Source of the DNA: Rhizophagus sp. LPA8_4_AMF
Lineage: Eukaryota > Glomeromycota > Glomeromycetes > Glomerales > Glomeraceae
Reading direction: 5' to 3'
DNA length: 64,000 nucleotides
NCBI GenBank assembly: GCA_021464525.1
Contig: JADRCO010000017.1
Location: 1-64,000, forward strand
Below, one piece after another: positions 51,546 to 64,000 of this stretch (the stretch's first letter is position 1; each line of letters starts with the position of its first letter). The translations under genes were made by a program, and so were the position numbers. The notes under the pieces were generated by a model. The model worked only from the letters and a program-made list of their open reading frames with translations, did no database searches and was not told the DNA's origin.

Positions 51546-51647
51546 ATAAAAATCAGGAGAGGTGTCAGGTGTTATATTTAGATATCACGTGAACTTTAAA
51601 CATGGCTTGGCAAAGTATTATTTTACTAAAAAAGAGAATTGTTTATA

Positions 51648-51844
51648 CAGTGATACCTCTCTAAGTGCACCCCCCTTGGGACCATAGTAAAAAAATAGTA
51701 GAATGTGCACTTAGAGAGGGTGTGCATTTATAGAGAGTAAAATATTAAGAGCTCTTATAAGTTGGGACCAGGCCCACCGTGCATTTAAAGAGAATTTATA
51801 TAGTGCGTGCACTTATAGAGGGTGCACTTATAGAGGTGTCACTG
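51648..51844. mobile_element. pogo/Tigger-like MITE, 197 bp
   Basis: Left end CAGTGATACCTCTCTAAGTG and right end GAGGTGTCACTG are imperfect inverted repeats (CAGTGAtACCTC against CAGTGAcACCTC). TA lies on both sides (51646-51647 and 51845-51846), the target duplication of Tc1/mariner/pogo elements. The inside holds CACCCCCCTTGGGACCA, a near copy of CACCCCTTGGGACCA in the element at 9976-10234, and tandem GTGCACTTATAGAGGG-type motifs. No coding capacity. It sits about 100 bp after the ferrochelatase stop. Confidence 0.8.
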
Positions 51845-52106
51845 TATTATGTATATTGTATATTATCACGTGTGATAAACTTTAAATTAATTGAACCATA
51901 TATGTAAAAAAAATTTATGCACTTACTTTACTAGTTTCTTTGAGTTCTTCTTTTACCTTAACACTTCTTTCACTTTATTGGTTAGCTTTTTAACCTTAAA
52001 AAGTACTTCTTTTCCCTCTCTCCCCTCAAAAAAAATTTCTTACACCATAACCTAGATTGTTTATTTAAGTTATTATTCTGTAATTTAATCTTCAATAATA
52101 TATATA

Positions 52107-55100
52107 ATGGTTACCCAGCTTCGTTTTGAAAACTCTTTTTGGACACCAAATAATTATACTGGAGGTATCACAGTTTTATACGATAAACTTGAACAGGGAA
52201 GGATAGAAAATGAAGAAATCGTTGCGTTTATAAGGGTTAGCATTATTAGGCACCCGTAAATCTTTTTTTAAGGTTCGGAAAATTTTGTTCAAGCATTATT
52301 TATTAAGAAGCCTTTCTAACCCACTTTTCACGGCCTTTACAATATTTATTTAATTTATGACTATACTTATAGGAAAGGATATCAATCGAGGAATTATATG
52401 GTAAAAAACTATGTGATCTCTCCAAGATTAGTAGTAGGCAAGACGGGTTCTTGCGTGATGACGGTGCTTCTTTACGACGTTCATTTGAGAAGGTTAAGAA
52501 TGAGTGTTGTAATTTAGGGCAAGCACATTTACAGCTTGCCAGTAATTTGGCCGAAATGGTATTACAACCATTACTCAAATCTAAGGAGGAGCATGCCAAA
52601 CGACTTAAATCAAGTAGAGATGAGTTAACAGATTATTTGAAAATGTATGAACGATTAATTGTGGATGTAGAAAAAGCGCGTATTAATTATCAGAATAAAT
52701 GTAAAATAGCGGATGAAATTGCTAATGAAGCATCGATTCAAAGGTCTTTGGAAAAGGAAAAGGAAAAAATGAGAAATGAATTTCAATTATTAGTTGTTGT
52801 TCTTGGTGAACAGTCTTTTACCGAGGATGAAATTATGAAATTTTTCTTACGAATGCGTGAAGAAATTCCTTCTCACGAAGTAAAATTTCCAATATTAGGA
52901 GTATATAATGATGTGTACACTGGTGAAGACATTGCAAAATGGTTGCAAGAAAATCATCTTAGTGCACGTACTTTGAGAGAAGCTGAAATGATTGGTCAAG
53001 AATTAGCAGATCAAGGATTTTTACGTCTTATTGGAGCATATGGAAATAAATTTACTAGTAGCCCTTCCGCTTACTATCAATGGAAAGCGAAAGCATTTAA
53101 TCTTAGATCTACTGAAGAAGCCACTCCTTTATCAAAAGGTTGGGGTGGTTTAGTATCAACTATTGCATCTAATCAGCCAAATGAAAAACGTGCTCGTAAG
53201 GAAGCCAATGAAGCTGACGAGGCTTATAGACATTCAGTTAGAAGACTTGATAAAACTCGTCTACATCTTGAAGAAAGTATGGTACGTGATAATGATTATA
53301 CAGTTCGTACGCGGTCTAAATTTAAAACGTGAGATTTTAACTTTATGTAAAATACATAGATTGATCATTTGAATTTCATGGAAAGAAAAGAATTGGATCG
53401 TATTAAAGCTTCGAAAGCAGGTAATTTAGCAAATAAGACTAATTTTTTTTTTTAAAAAAAAGGCGGTTATGAAAAAATAGTCCAACTTATTAGATCCTTA
53501 TTATTAAATTAGCTTTCCTAAATTATGCTGCGACATTTAGTGGTATTATCTCCACAACTCAAATGACGTCAGAGAGATTGCTTATATATCATGAGGCTTT
53601 GAACCCGGAAAAAGATATTCGATTCATGATTGAAAGGTACCGTACTGGTCCATTCATTCCACAGGTCATCTTATACAGAAATCAGTACAATGGAAGTGCA
53701 AATGGTAATAATTTTTTTTATCATCTCGTTAAGAAATTACATCCAATCCAAATATATAATTAAAAAAATGACCTATAAAATTTAGACCAGACATTTGGCG
53801 TTCCTCTAGAAGAGAAAGCCAAACATGATCTTAAATATATTCCACAGGTTGTAACAAAATGCTTAAGTTGTATAACCAAAGGATTTTCTAAATGGAGTGA
53901 TGCTGGTAAACATTTATGAATGTTTGTTTTAAGTTTAGAATACATACATATAACTTTATTAAAAAAATTTTTTTTTTTATTCGTTTAAGATAAAAGACTT
54001 GTATGGACAACAGATGTTCCTTTAGCATCAATTCATGCGCTTCGTGATAATATTAATGATGGTAAGTTAAATAATGTATTGAATTTAATTATTCAATTTA
54101 TAATATAATGAGAATAATTTAATTTTCTAGGTGGAAAAGTTACATTGAAAAAATTAAGAGAATATGATTTAGCTATTGTTGCAGGTGTTCTGAAATTATA
54201 TCTTTTAGAATTACCTGAATGTTTGCTCACCTTTGAACTTTATGAACCCGTGAAGTTATTATATTCAATTAGTGAGTTAATTATTTACCTGATAAATTAT
54301 TAATATTAAATTCACTTATAACTTACATATTTGAATTATTAAAAGACCCAGATGATCAAGATGTTGAAACGCGTCTTTCCTCTGTATCTAATTTGCTAAC
54401 TACTATTCCAGAAGGAAATTACCGAACTTTGAATACATTCGTATCTCATTTGCATCAGTAAGTTTAGTTATTTGTTGTTATTATTATCTTATTATCTTTT
54501 TAACTTTTTTCTTATCTATCCTTCAGATTGGCCTTATCTGTAGATTCTAATGATAATTTTATTACAACTATTTCTCAAATATATGGTTTTATTTTATTGA
54601 GGCCGGCAAATAAGGTTTCATTTTATTTTGACGATAAACATCCGATCAGATTATTAAAGGATCTTATTATTAGTTATGATAGTATTTTCAGAAATGTAAA
54701 CATTACAATTAGCTCAATAGGCGAAATTATGAGACGTTCTGCAAGTCGAGATTCTTTGCAATCTAACAAATCGACAAGATCAACACGTTCAACTCTTTCA
54801 AATCGGTCGAGTCGTACTAGAGAAAGTGTTGCAAATATTAGAATAAATACTTCACCATCTATGAATAATGATAAACATATTAGGGACGATCAAGGTAATG
54901 TATTTTATATTTAGTTAATACGAATCTTTTAATCGTTTATAACGAAAATTAACATATTTTTTGTAGTGAAAGAGAATGAGAATAATGAAAATGTAACATA
55001 TATAAATGGTTCTTCACCTCCCAATATAGCAACTAATATCAATAATATGTATACAATAAATGATGCTACAAAGTCGGATTCAATGGTAAACAGTCCCATT

Positions 55101-55472
55101 AGTCCTATAACACGTTCCAATCATAATAAGGAAGATTCAGTCTCTTCTAATTATGGAACTGGATTGGGCCGTCGTCGAGGATTTCGACGATCACGTGGAA
55201 CTGGTTCGCCTTCAGGTTCAATAAGTCGTACAAGAAGAAAGAATCGAGAGTCAGAAATTAAAAATTTTAATAATGACCTAGAAAGTTACGATGATGGAAT
55301 GTCTGATTCAGGGTCAACAGAATCTTCATCTGCATCACCAATTATTTCTACCAGAACTTATTCATTTCCAAATAAATCATTTGTTTCAGCTGATGATAAT
55401 ACATTAGAAGCCGTACCTATTACTCCTGAACGTAATCCAAAACATCCTTATTTCAATGAAGAATCGGAATAA
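52107..55472 (+). CDS. RGD2: F-BAR/DEP/RhoGAP protein, Rgd2 type
   Basis: Predicted GTPase-activating protein for Cdc42/Rho at curved membranes. About nine exons. The F-BAR domain begins VTQLRFENSFWTPNNYTGGI, then RISIEELYGKKLCDLSKISS and coiled-coil helices (KSKEEHAKRLKSSRDELTDY). A DEP domain is inserted about residues 230-310: FPILGVYNDVYTGEDIAKWL, ELADQGFLRLIGAYGNKFTS. F-BAR resumes with EKRARKEANEADEAYRHSVR. RhoGAP domain: QTFGVPLEEKAKHD, VPLASIHALRDNINDG, EYDLAIVAGVLKLYLLELPE and LTTIPEGNYRTLNTFVSHLH. The position of the usual Gly-x-Phe-Arg arginine finger reads RLVWTTDVP, with Trp in place of Arg. The C-terminal ~250 residues are basic and Ser-rich, probably disordered. Domain order matches yeast Rgd2. 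Confidence 0.88.
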
Positions 55473-56225
55473 AATTAAAGGATTAGTTTATATATATGTT
55501 TCTTTTTTTCAAATTAATAATTATTAGATTAGTTAGATGCAATTTTATAAACGTGGACATTCCAATAAACAATATTTCTATAAGATTTCTTATTACTTCT
55601 ACCACAATCTTCTTTTCGCTTTTTCGTTTGATCCAATTATTCAACAAAATAAATTTGTGAATGAAAGATTATCCTTGTCAAGGAAAAAAACTAGTTAACT
55701 TAAATGATAGCATAGAAACGTTACGCGGCAGTTTAGTTCTGTTTTGTTAAAATTACGATTGATTTTATTGCATTATCGTTATGATACTTTTTAGTTCGTA
55801 TCAAACTTCATCCAGCATTATTATTTTATCTGTTATTATTTTTCATATTTATGTTAGTGTAATATTTAGCATTTCTACACAAAATCACAATTAATTCCTA
55901 TCACGTACGGTATATTATTTTCATAAATAAAGTTTTTATACTTTAATATCTTTATCTACTGTAAACCATAATATAACCTAAACCAGCCTTTTGTATTTCC
56001 TTAAAAAATATCTAATACAAACGGTAGTTACAAAAGTTCTAGATATCAATCAAATATTTTCTAAATTCGGTATTATCTTCTATCTTAAGTTAAGCTTTGG
56101 AATAATCGTTAAAATAACACTTGGCAAGTTTTCAAGACTATCAAATCTGTGAACCATACGCGTAAACATAGCTTCCAAATCTACGATTCTTTCATCTCGC
56201 TCTCTTCTGTCCAGTATTTGCCCAC
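55473..56225. other. intergenic region
   Basis: It follows the Rgd2-type gene and precedes (in the plus direction) the remains of the APH-like gene. AT-rich with no coding or repeat feature recognised. A plus-strand open frame at 56228-56428 is a shadow of the pseudogene. Confidence 0.5.
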
Positions 56226-57168
56226 TTATGTCTCCCACCCCAAATTTGCAACCATTTCTTGACGGAAATAATCTCTTAGCTCTTTCATTTTCCGATTCTT
56301 CTCCACTTCTACATCATTACGAGGTATGTATCCTCTCGGATATCGCGGTTCTCGTATCCAAAGAGGATACTTGCAAATATCCCAGAGGGTTCCTGTACAT
56401 GAAAACTCCTAGTCAATGGTGCTTATAATATTGAAATTATCATCAACTAGTATATTTTGCATGAGACCAAATGGCGGTTTAACTATCATGTCGTCAAAAG
56501 GGTTTTCTTCTGGTAGTTTGGATTGAAGAAAGTCTAATTTTTTTTTCTACCTCTTCCAATCGCTTTTTTGCATCTGTCTCTGTCTCACATAATTTAAATT
56601 CCTCGACAAGTTCTTTTACACCATAAATTGTAAAAAATTGCTTTTCTTTACGGATTAAGGTACAAAACCACTCTCGTTTGCTTCCAAAAGGACCGGTGTA
56701 GTTGAGAACGTCGGGAATATTATTCCTTCCTTCAATGTAACATATTTGGCTCACGATAGGGCCAATCTTATATGCCTGGAGAGTTTACAAAACAAATATT
56801 GAACAGTTCCTTTAAGGAAGTTTAAAAAGTCATACAGGACCTTACCGAATTGGTGATTTTTTGTAAATACATCGACAACAATTAACCATTTGACTTAAAA
56901 CACTCCTTTTCTGTTTAACGCTCAATTTGTCCCGTAACTGTGTTCTAGGTAGGTATTCTATCAGAATATACGGAATTTTTATGTCATTCTGTGCTTCGTT
57001 ATTCCAATCATACACTTCTGGAACTCTGATGCTAGTATTTTGAGTGACATACTTCATAGTTGCAACTTCACTAGCAATTTTATCTGCAGGATGACCCAGG
57101 CTGAGTGAGAGCCAGATGATGCAGTCTGGTCCGTTATCTTCAAATTGTAACAAGTATATTTCGTTATA
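56226..57168 (-). pseudogene. aminoglycoside-phosphotransferase-like (APH family) pseudogene
   Basis: Remains of an APH/ChoK-fold kinase gene on the minus strand. Readable parts in order: YNEIYLLQFEDNGPDCIIWL, ADKIASEVATMKYVTQNTSI, RVPEVYDWNNEAQNDIKIPY, ILIEYLPRTQ, then a spliceable intron near 56765-56848, AYKIGPIVSQICYIEGRNNI, and after a frame change FGLMQNILVDDNFNIISTID followed by an in-frame TAG where the family has Trp (IDWEF). Last comes RYPRGYIPRNDVEVEKNRKM. The catalytic loop usually reads His-x-Asp before QNILVDD, but here MQ directly precedes NILVDD, so the catalytic His/Asp are lost. The N-terminal part is also missing. An intron remnant with splice signals argues against a processed copy. 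Such kinase-like genes are numerous in some mycorrhizal fungi (from memory). Confidence 0.78.
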
Positions 57169-57436
57169 TGTTCATTTTGTTAACATACACAAATTCTTTT
57201 TAAACGGCTGGAATCATCTGATTTAACATGTCAACATCCAAACTTAGAGGAGATTTATTACTGCAAGCCGTAACTGGAAAATTTTTTTTTGATTTTTATT
57301 CGTATGTCATATTTTTCGCTAAAAAGTATCCATCTTTATAATCAGATTGTTCTTGAATCTTGATAAATTGCATATTTCCCATTTATATTCTGATTATGTC
57401 GTGAAATGATACACAATCAAGTTCAATAAAAAAGTG

Positions 57437-58806
57437 ATGGCGTCCGTAAACCTCTTGAGCAAAATGTCAAACAGTAACCATCCGGAGACAAATAAAAAAA
57501 CCGTAATTCTTCCTTCAGCAAGTGATTTTCACATTCATCTTCGTCAAGATGATTTAATGAACATGGTAGTTCCTCGAATTGCGGAAGGAGGTGTCTCTTT
57601 ATGTTACGTCATGGTATTATAAACGTGGTTTCTTCGTTCTACCGTTAAAGACCGTCTAACGTTTAATTTCTTATAGCCAAATCTTAAACCACCCATCACT
57701 TCTACGAAACAAGCTCTCGATTATAAAGATAAATTAGAAAAGTTAGAACCAAACGTAACTTTTCTTATGAGTCTGTATCTCAACTCTGATTTGACACCTG
57801 AAGAAATTAGAAAGGCAAAAGAGGCTGGAATCGTTGGTGTTAAATCATATCCAAGAGGAGTAACTACGAATTCTGATTCAGGTATAGAGTCATATAAAGT
57901 TTATTATCCGGTTTTTAAAGCTATGGAAGAAGTTGGAATGATATTAAATCTTCACGGCGAAATTCCAAGTGATATAGAACAGGTTAGCTTTTTGTTAATT
58001 ACATTTTTACGTTTAATTCATCCTACATTACCAAAATTTGAGGTTTTTAGGATATTTGCGTAATGAATGCAGAAGAAAAATTTTTAATACACTTAAAACA
58101 ATTACATGAAGATTTTCCGAGATTAAAAATCGTTTTGGAGCACGCTACAACAAAAGCGGCGATCGAAACGGTAAAAAAATAGTTCGATAGTTTTTTAAAT
58201 TTAATCTTTTTTATCTTAAATAAGTGATTTTTATAGGTAAAATCGCTTGGAGATACTGTTGGCTGTACTATAACTATTCATCATTTACAACTTACTGTAG
58301 ATGATTGGGCAGGACAGTGTCATAATTTTTGTAAACCTGTTGCAAAATTTCCGCATGATCGACAAGCTTTACGTGACGTAATTCTTGAAGGTAAGTACTA
58401 TGTTCGTATATTTTATTTATATGACGAACAATATATTAAGCAAATGCAATTTTTTGTAGGACATCCACGATTTTTCTTGGGAACAGATTCTGCTCCACAT
58501 CCTGCACATCTTAAAGAATGTGCTCAATCATGTGCTGGTGTGTTTACTACTCCTTTAGCTCTTCCATATCTTGCTACAATTTTTGATTCATTTAACGCGC
58601 TTCATATGCTTAAATCGTTTGCATGTGAGAATGGCAAAAAATTTTATAATATCAAAGAGAAGAAATGTCGTGAGATTAAACTAATCAATGAAAATTGGTT
58701 GGTTCCAAACGCGTACCTATTTGGTAATACACAGAAAGAAAAATCCGGGATCGTTATTCCATTCTGGGCTGGAAAAACTTTAACGTGGAAAATTAACTCA
58801 AACTAA
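57437..58806 (+). CDS. URA4: dihydroorotase (PyrC/Ura4 type)
   Basis: Cyclises carbamoyl aspartate to dihydroorotate in pyrimidine synthesis. Five exons give about 365 residues, close to E. coli PyrC and yeast Ura4 plus a ~25-residue leader. Metal-binding residues are visible: DFHIHLRQDDLMNMVVPRIA (HxH), MPNLKPPI, GVKSYPRGVTTNSDSGIESY (carbamylated Lys), MILNLHGEIPSD (His), IVLEHATTKAAIE (His) and FFLGTDSAPHPAHLK (Asp). The end is VPNAYLFGNTQKEKSGIVIP with FWAGKTLTWKINSN. The start is the ATG at 57437, preceded by GTG. A second Met 11 codons on (MSNSNHPE) could also serve. It appears complete and active. Confidence 0.95.
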
Positions 58807-58963
58807 TAAAAAAAAACACTTTGAAGAAAAATATGGACCATGTATAATTAAATAAATATATAATAAAGTATTCTTGTATTACTACTAAATATCCCTATAT
58901 TCAAAGAAAAATTTTTGAAGCTCGACATGTTTTGTCTTGAATAATAAAAATTTAATTTTTAGG

Positions 58964-61144
<2,181 letters not shown>

Positions 61145-61362
61145 CAGATCTCTGCTCGATTTGAGTGTCTTTTAAAGAACTAAGACGCGCCAAGTAAATT
61201 AGTAGCTTAAAGGAAACCGATTGCGATCATATGTTAATTTTAGTTGTACAAAAACCGTCGTTGACGATCGATACAATATAATCCAGAAGTTTCCCGTTAA
61301 ATTCCGTGGTTGTTTTTAATTTTAAATATTAAGCGATCAATTCTAACTTTTACATAATACAA
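61145..61362. promoter_or_regulatory. divergent promoter region of the kinase and RINT1 genes
   Basis: 218 bases separate the divergent start codons. The sequence is less AT-rich than average, with several CG-containing motifs (for example CGATCGATA near 61266). No defined binding site is claimed. Confidence 0.5.
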
Positions 61363-64000
61363 ATGCCTCCTACTGATTCTTACGATCCCGAAGTTCTTAT
61401 AAGAGATCTCGACGAAATCGCAACGGAAAATCATGTCGTTGATTTTCTTAATTCACATTTTAGAGAGTTAGAAGATCTAGAGAATTTGAACTCAACTTTG
61501 GTTGAGCTGAAAGAAAACGAACAATCTCTGAACGAAAAGGTTATTAGGGATCAAGCAGTCGAACAAAAGTTATTTTATTCAAATTATTGATTATGGCTTC
61601 AATTTTATAACTTTAGCGCATTCAAACGCAAGCAAAAACTTCAAAAGTACTTCAGCAAGCACTTGATTCTTTTAATGTTACAGTTAATGAACTTGAAAAT
61701 TTACAAGCTACGCGAATGGAATTAGAAGATGCGTTAGCGGATCATTGTAATATTGTAGTTTCTGAAAAGCCGATAGAAGGTTCAGAGAACGAAACGCTAA
61801 TGAAAAAATTGGTTAAATTACAGCAACAAGTTGATAGTTTGGAAAGATCTAAACAATACCTCAAAGTTTTAGTGGTTGCAGATGAATTGAGGTTTTTATA
61901 CATTAGATCAAGATCTTAATCGTTATAAATTATTATTGATAAAATTATTATATTTTATAGTACAAAAGCAAAGCAATTAATTGAAAAGTCGCCACAAAAA
62001 TCTCTTGTACCATACACACAACTTGCACATCTAGCGCGTAATATCAAATCTAATAGTAAGGAAGCAGGTCATGCAGTTAGTCATTTAGATACATATTTAC
62101 AACAATGCGTTGACACGTTATGGGAAGATATGAAAAATAGATTAACAAAGTTAACTATATTTATGCATTTTTTTACTTCTAATTTATTATTATTATTAAT
62201 AACGTATTATTCACTTTAGAAAATTTAAACAGACACTCGATGCATTTAATTGGCCAACGCCAATTAAAGTTCCTTACCCACCTAATACGACTGATAAATT
62301 TTCTGCATTTAGAAAGGCATTTACTGAATTATTGTTATTACAACGACCAGCTGACGCTGAAGAAGTGTCAAAACCTTTAGAATCTAAAAATTCCAAGGAA
62401 GATAATGTACCTCTTCCGCCACTCTTGCCAATGCAGATAATGGTTGAGCCTTTGATAGTCCGGTTTAGGTATCATTTTGATTCCAAAAGACCTACCAATA
62501 GAATTGATAAGGTAAATAAATACAGCACAAATATATTGTCAATCTGGAATCACTTAATTTGTTTTACAAAATAAATTTAGCCCGAGTGGTATTTTAGTCA
62601 TGTTATCACTACTATACGCGAACATTCGCCATTCTTAACTGGTGCAGTGCAGGCTATCGTTGATGATGCAGGTTTTGAGAAATATCACGCCAAAGTACAT
62701 TTGAAATTTCCTTTTTTATTTCATTTATAAATAATTCCAACTAATTTGATAATTTGTTATTTAAGAATGAATTTATCCGATGTCTGCTTGTAGCTGTCAC
62801 CAGAAAATTAAATAACAGTGTACCAACATTATTGAATTCTCCGCAAATATTTTCACACACAGTGTTCGAAACATTACAATTTGACCAAACTTTACGTGAA
62901 TTGCATATGTATACTCCCCCTGGACAAGATGAATGGGGGGGATGTGTTGAGGTGTTTACTGGGAAGAAAGAATGGTTTAAAGCATGGTTAAAGGTTGAAA
63001 AAGCCTGTATGTATATAAGTGTTTTGATGTCAAAATCATACGTATGTGACTAAATTTTTTTTTTAAAAAAAAAAAAAGTTGCGGAGGCACGTTATAATGA
63101 AATTATGCATTCAGAAGATGTATGGGAAATGGTTGATGAAGAATTTCCTGATGACGAATATAAGCCAACTAAATCGGCAGCAAAATTAATTAATCTTTTA
63201 GAGCTTGTAACTAGTCAGTATCATTAATAATGTTTCCTTTTGAGTTTATGCAGTGAAATTTTTTGTTGGTAACATATTGTTCATTAGGTCGTTATAAACT
63301 ATTGCCCTTGTTTCATAATCGGATTCGTTTTCTAATTGCCATACAAGCTGAATTATTAGTTGCCTATTCTAAAAGAATTGATTCTGCTGTTGACTCTTTT
63401 GGAAATTTGAGTTATTCAATTGTAAGGGCTGTTCCGAATGTTGCAACTACAGACATCACGGGAGTTGAAGGATTGAAAAGGTTATGTCGATGGCTAAGTA
63501 GTGCAGGTTTTATCAGTCGAACAATCAAAGAATGGGGTGAGGATTCGGTAAATATTATAAATCCAGAATTTTATTATTATTGTTGTTTGTTACCTTATAA
63601 ATTTCTTATGTTAATTATATAAATTCCTTATTTTTAATTTTTAAAATGTAGTTTTTTCTTGAACTTTGGCATGAAGTTACCGTTCGTGCTGCACGCAATA
63701 CAAGCAATACGGGCAATATAGGCGCGGCCGCACATAATACGGGCGCGTCACCTTTACCATCTCCAACATCATCTATTAGTTCCACAGAACAAGGTCAAGT
63801 TATGTCTTCGGTAAACGAAGACGGAGCAATTACTGTCGATGAAGGAACGGTTTTCGATGACCCAGCTGAATTATTTGATAATGTTTGTGAGCGAATTCAG
63901 TCATTAATAGTAAAAAACGTTTCCCGAGAATTTTTTAATGGATTGAAAGCATATGTCAAAAAGTATGTATAATATATTTATATTTGTATCTGTTTCATTA
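61363..64000 (+). CDS. RINT1/TIP20-family tethering protein (partial, runs off window)
   Basis: Subunit of the Dsl1/NRZ complex that tethers Golgi-derived vesicles at the ER (yeast Tip20, animal RINT-1). At least eight exons, with the 3' end beyond the window. The N-terminal half is coiled coil: ELEDLENLNSTLVELKENEQ, LQQALDSFNVTVNELENLQA, KLVKLQQQVDSLERSKQYL. The family region follows: WEDMKNKLTKLTKFKQTLDA, FNWPTPIKVPYPPN, MQIMVEPLIVRFRYHFDSKR, PTNRIDKPEWYFSHVITTIR, FIRCLLVAVTRKL, FETLQFDQTLRELHMYTPPG, KKEWFKAWLKVEKA and LPLFHNRIRFLIAIQAELLV. A Ser/Pro-rich low-complexity insert encoded near 63700-63800 is unusual for the family. Exon borders after 63000 are approximate. Confidence 0.88.

Noticed and set aside
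56228-56428. Plus-strand open frame of 66 residues
   Set aside because: It is antisense to the readable C-terminal part of the APH-like pseudogene.

Overview
The window is eukaryotic nuclear DNA from a filamentous fungus. It is very AT-rich, and its genes are cut by many short introns (mostly 60-150 bp, GT..AG) with small intergenic gaps. I recognise 28 protein-coding genes, one decayed gene and at least four non-autonomous DNA transposon copies. The conserved genes look fungal (Atg12, Tim44, Nip7, Rok1, Rgd2-type RhoGAP, Paf1, Atp18, PyrC-type dihydroorotase). A short HMG-box protein of the MATA_HMG kind, a decayed aminoglycoside-phosphotransferase-like gene and animal-like features (DENND6, RNF121, DHX35, a 2Fe-2S ferrochelatase) point to an early-diverging Mucoromycota lineage. 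Glomeromycotina (arbuscular mycorrhizal fungi such as Rhizophagus) is the best guess. This is inferred from gene content and style, not from a database search.

Layout. 1-7.7 kb: ERF4-type palmitoyltransferase subunit (+), ATG12 (-), TIM44 (+), NIP7 (+). 7.7-11.2 kb: a gene-poor gap holding three miniature DNA transposons. 11.2-19 kb: HMG-box protein (-), gluconokinase (-), arrestin-like adaptor (+), then HSP60 (-) and HSP10 (+) head to head. 19-28 kb: DENND6-type Rab GEF (-), PEX2 (+), DHX35-type DEAH helicase (+). 28-34.5 kb: transcription cyclin (-), PAF1 (-), an unknown C2H2 protein (+), tRNA-splicing endonuclease subunit SEN15 (-). 34.9-44.3 kb: alpha-actinin (+), ROK1/DDX52 (-), RNF121 (-), ATP synthase subunit J (+). 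44.4-51.5 kb: HAD-type putative RNA-repair protein (-), REX4 (-), two-LIM protein (-), ferrochelatase (+). 51.6-64 kb: a fourth miniature transposon, Rgd2-type F-BAR/DEP/RhoGAP (+), the APH-like pseudogene (-), dihydroorotase (+), CaMKK/SNF1-activating-type kinase (-) and the 5' part of a RINT1/TIP20 gene (+) running off the end.

The genes do not form operons. The main organisational theme is divergent pairs with short shared upstream regions: ATG12/TIM44, HSP60/HSP10, DENND6/PEX2, PAF1/C2H2, SEN15/alpha-actinin, RNF121/ATP18 and CaMKK/RINT1. Only HSP60/HSP10 is a pair with an obvious joint function (two parts of one chaperonin). Several genes serve mitochondria (TIM44, HSP60, HSP10, ATP18, ferrochelatase, possibly the HAD protein). 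Several serve RNA metabolism (NIP7, ROK1, REX4, SEN15, DHX35) and transcription elongation (PAF1, cyclin).

I saw no CRISPR array, rRNA, tRNA, retroelement or virus-like element that I could support. I found no clearly new multi-gene system. The best leads are the chaperonin bidirectional promoter, the miniature transposon families and the HAD/RNA-repair-like protein.
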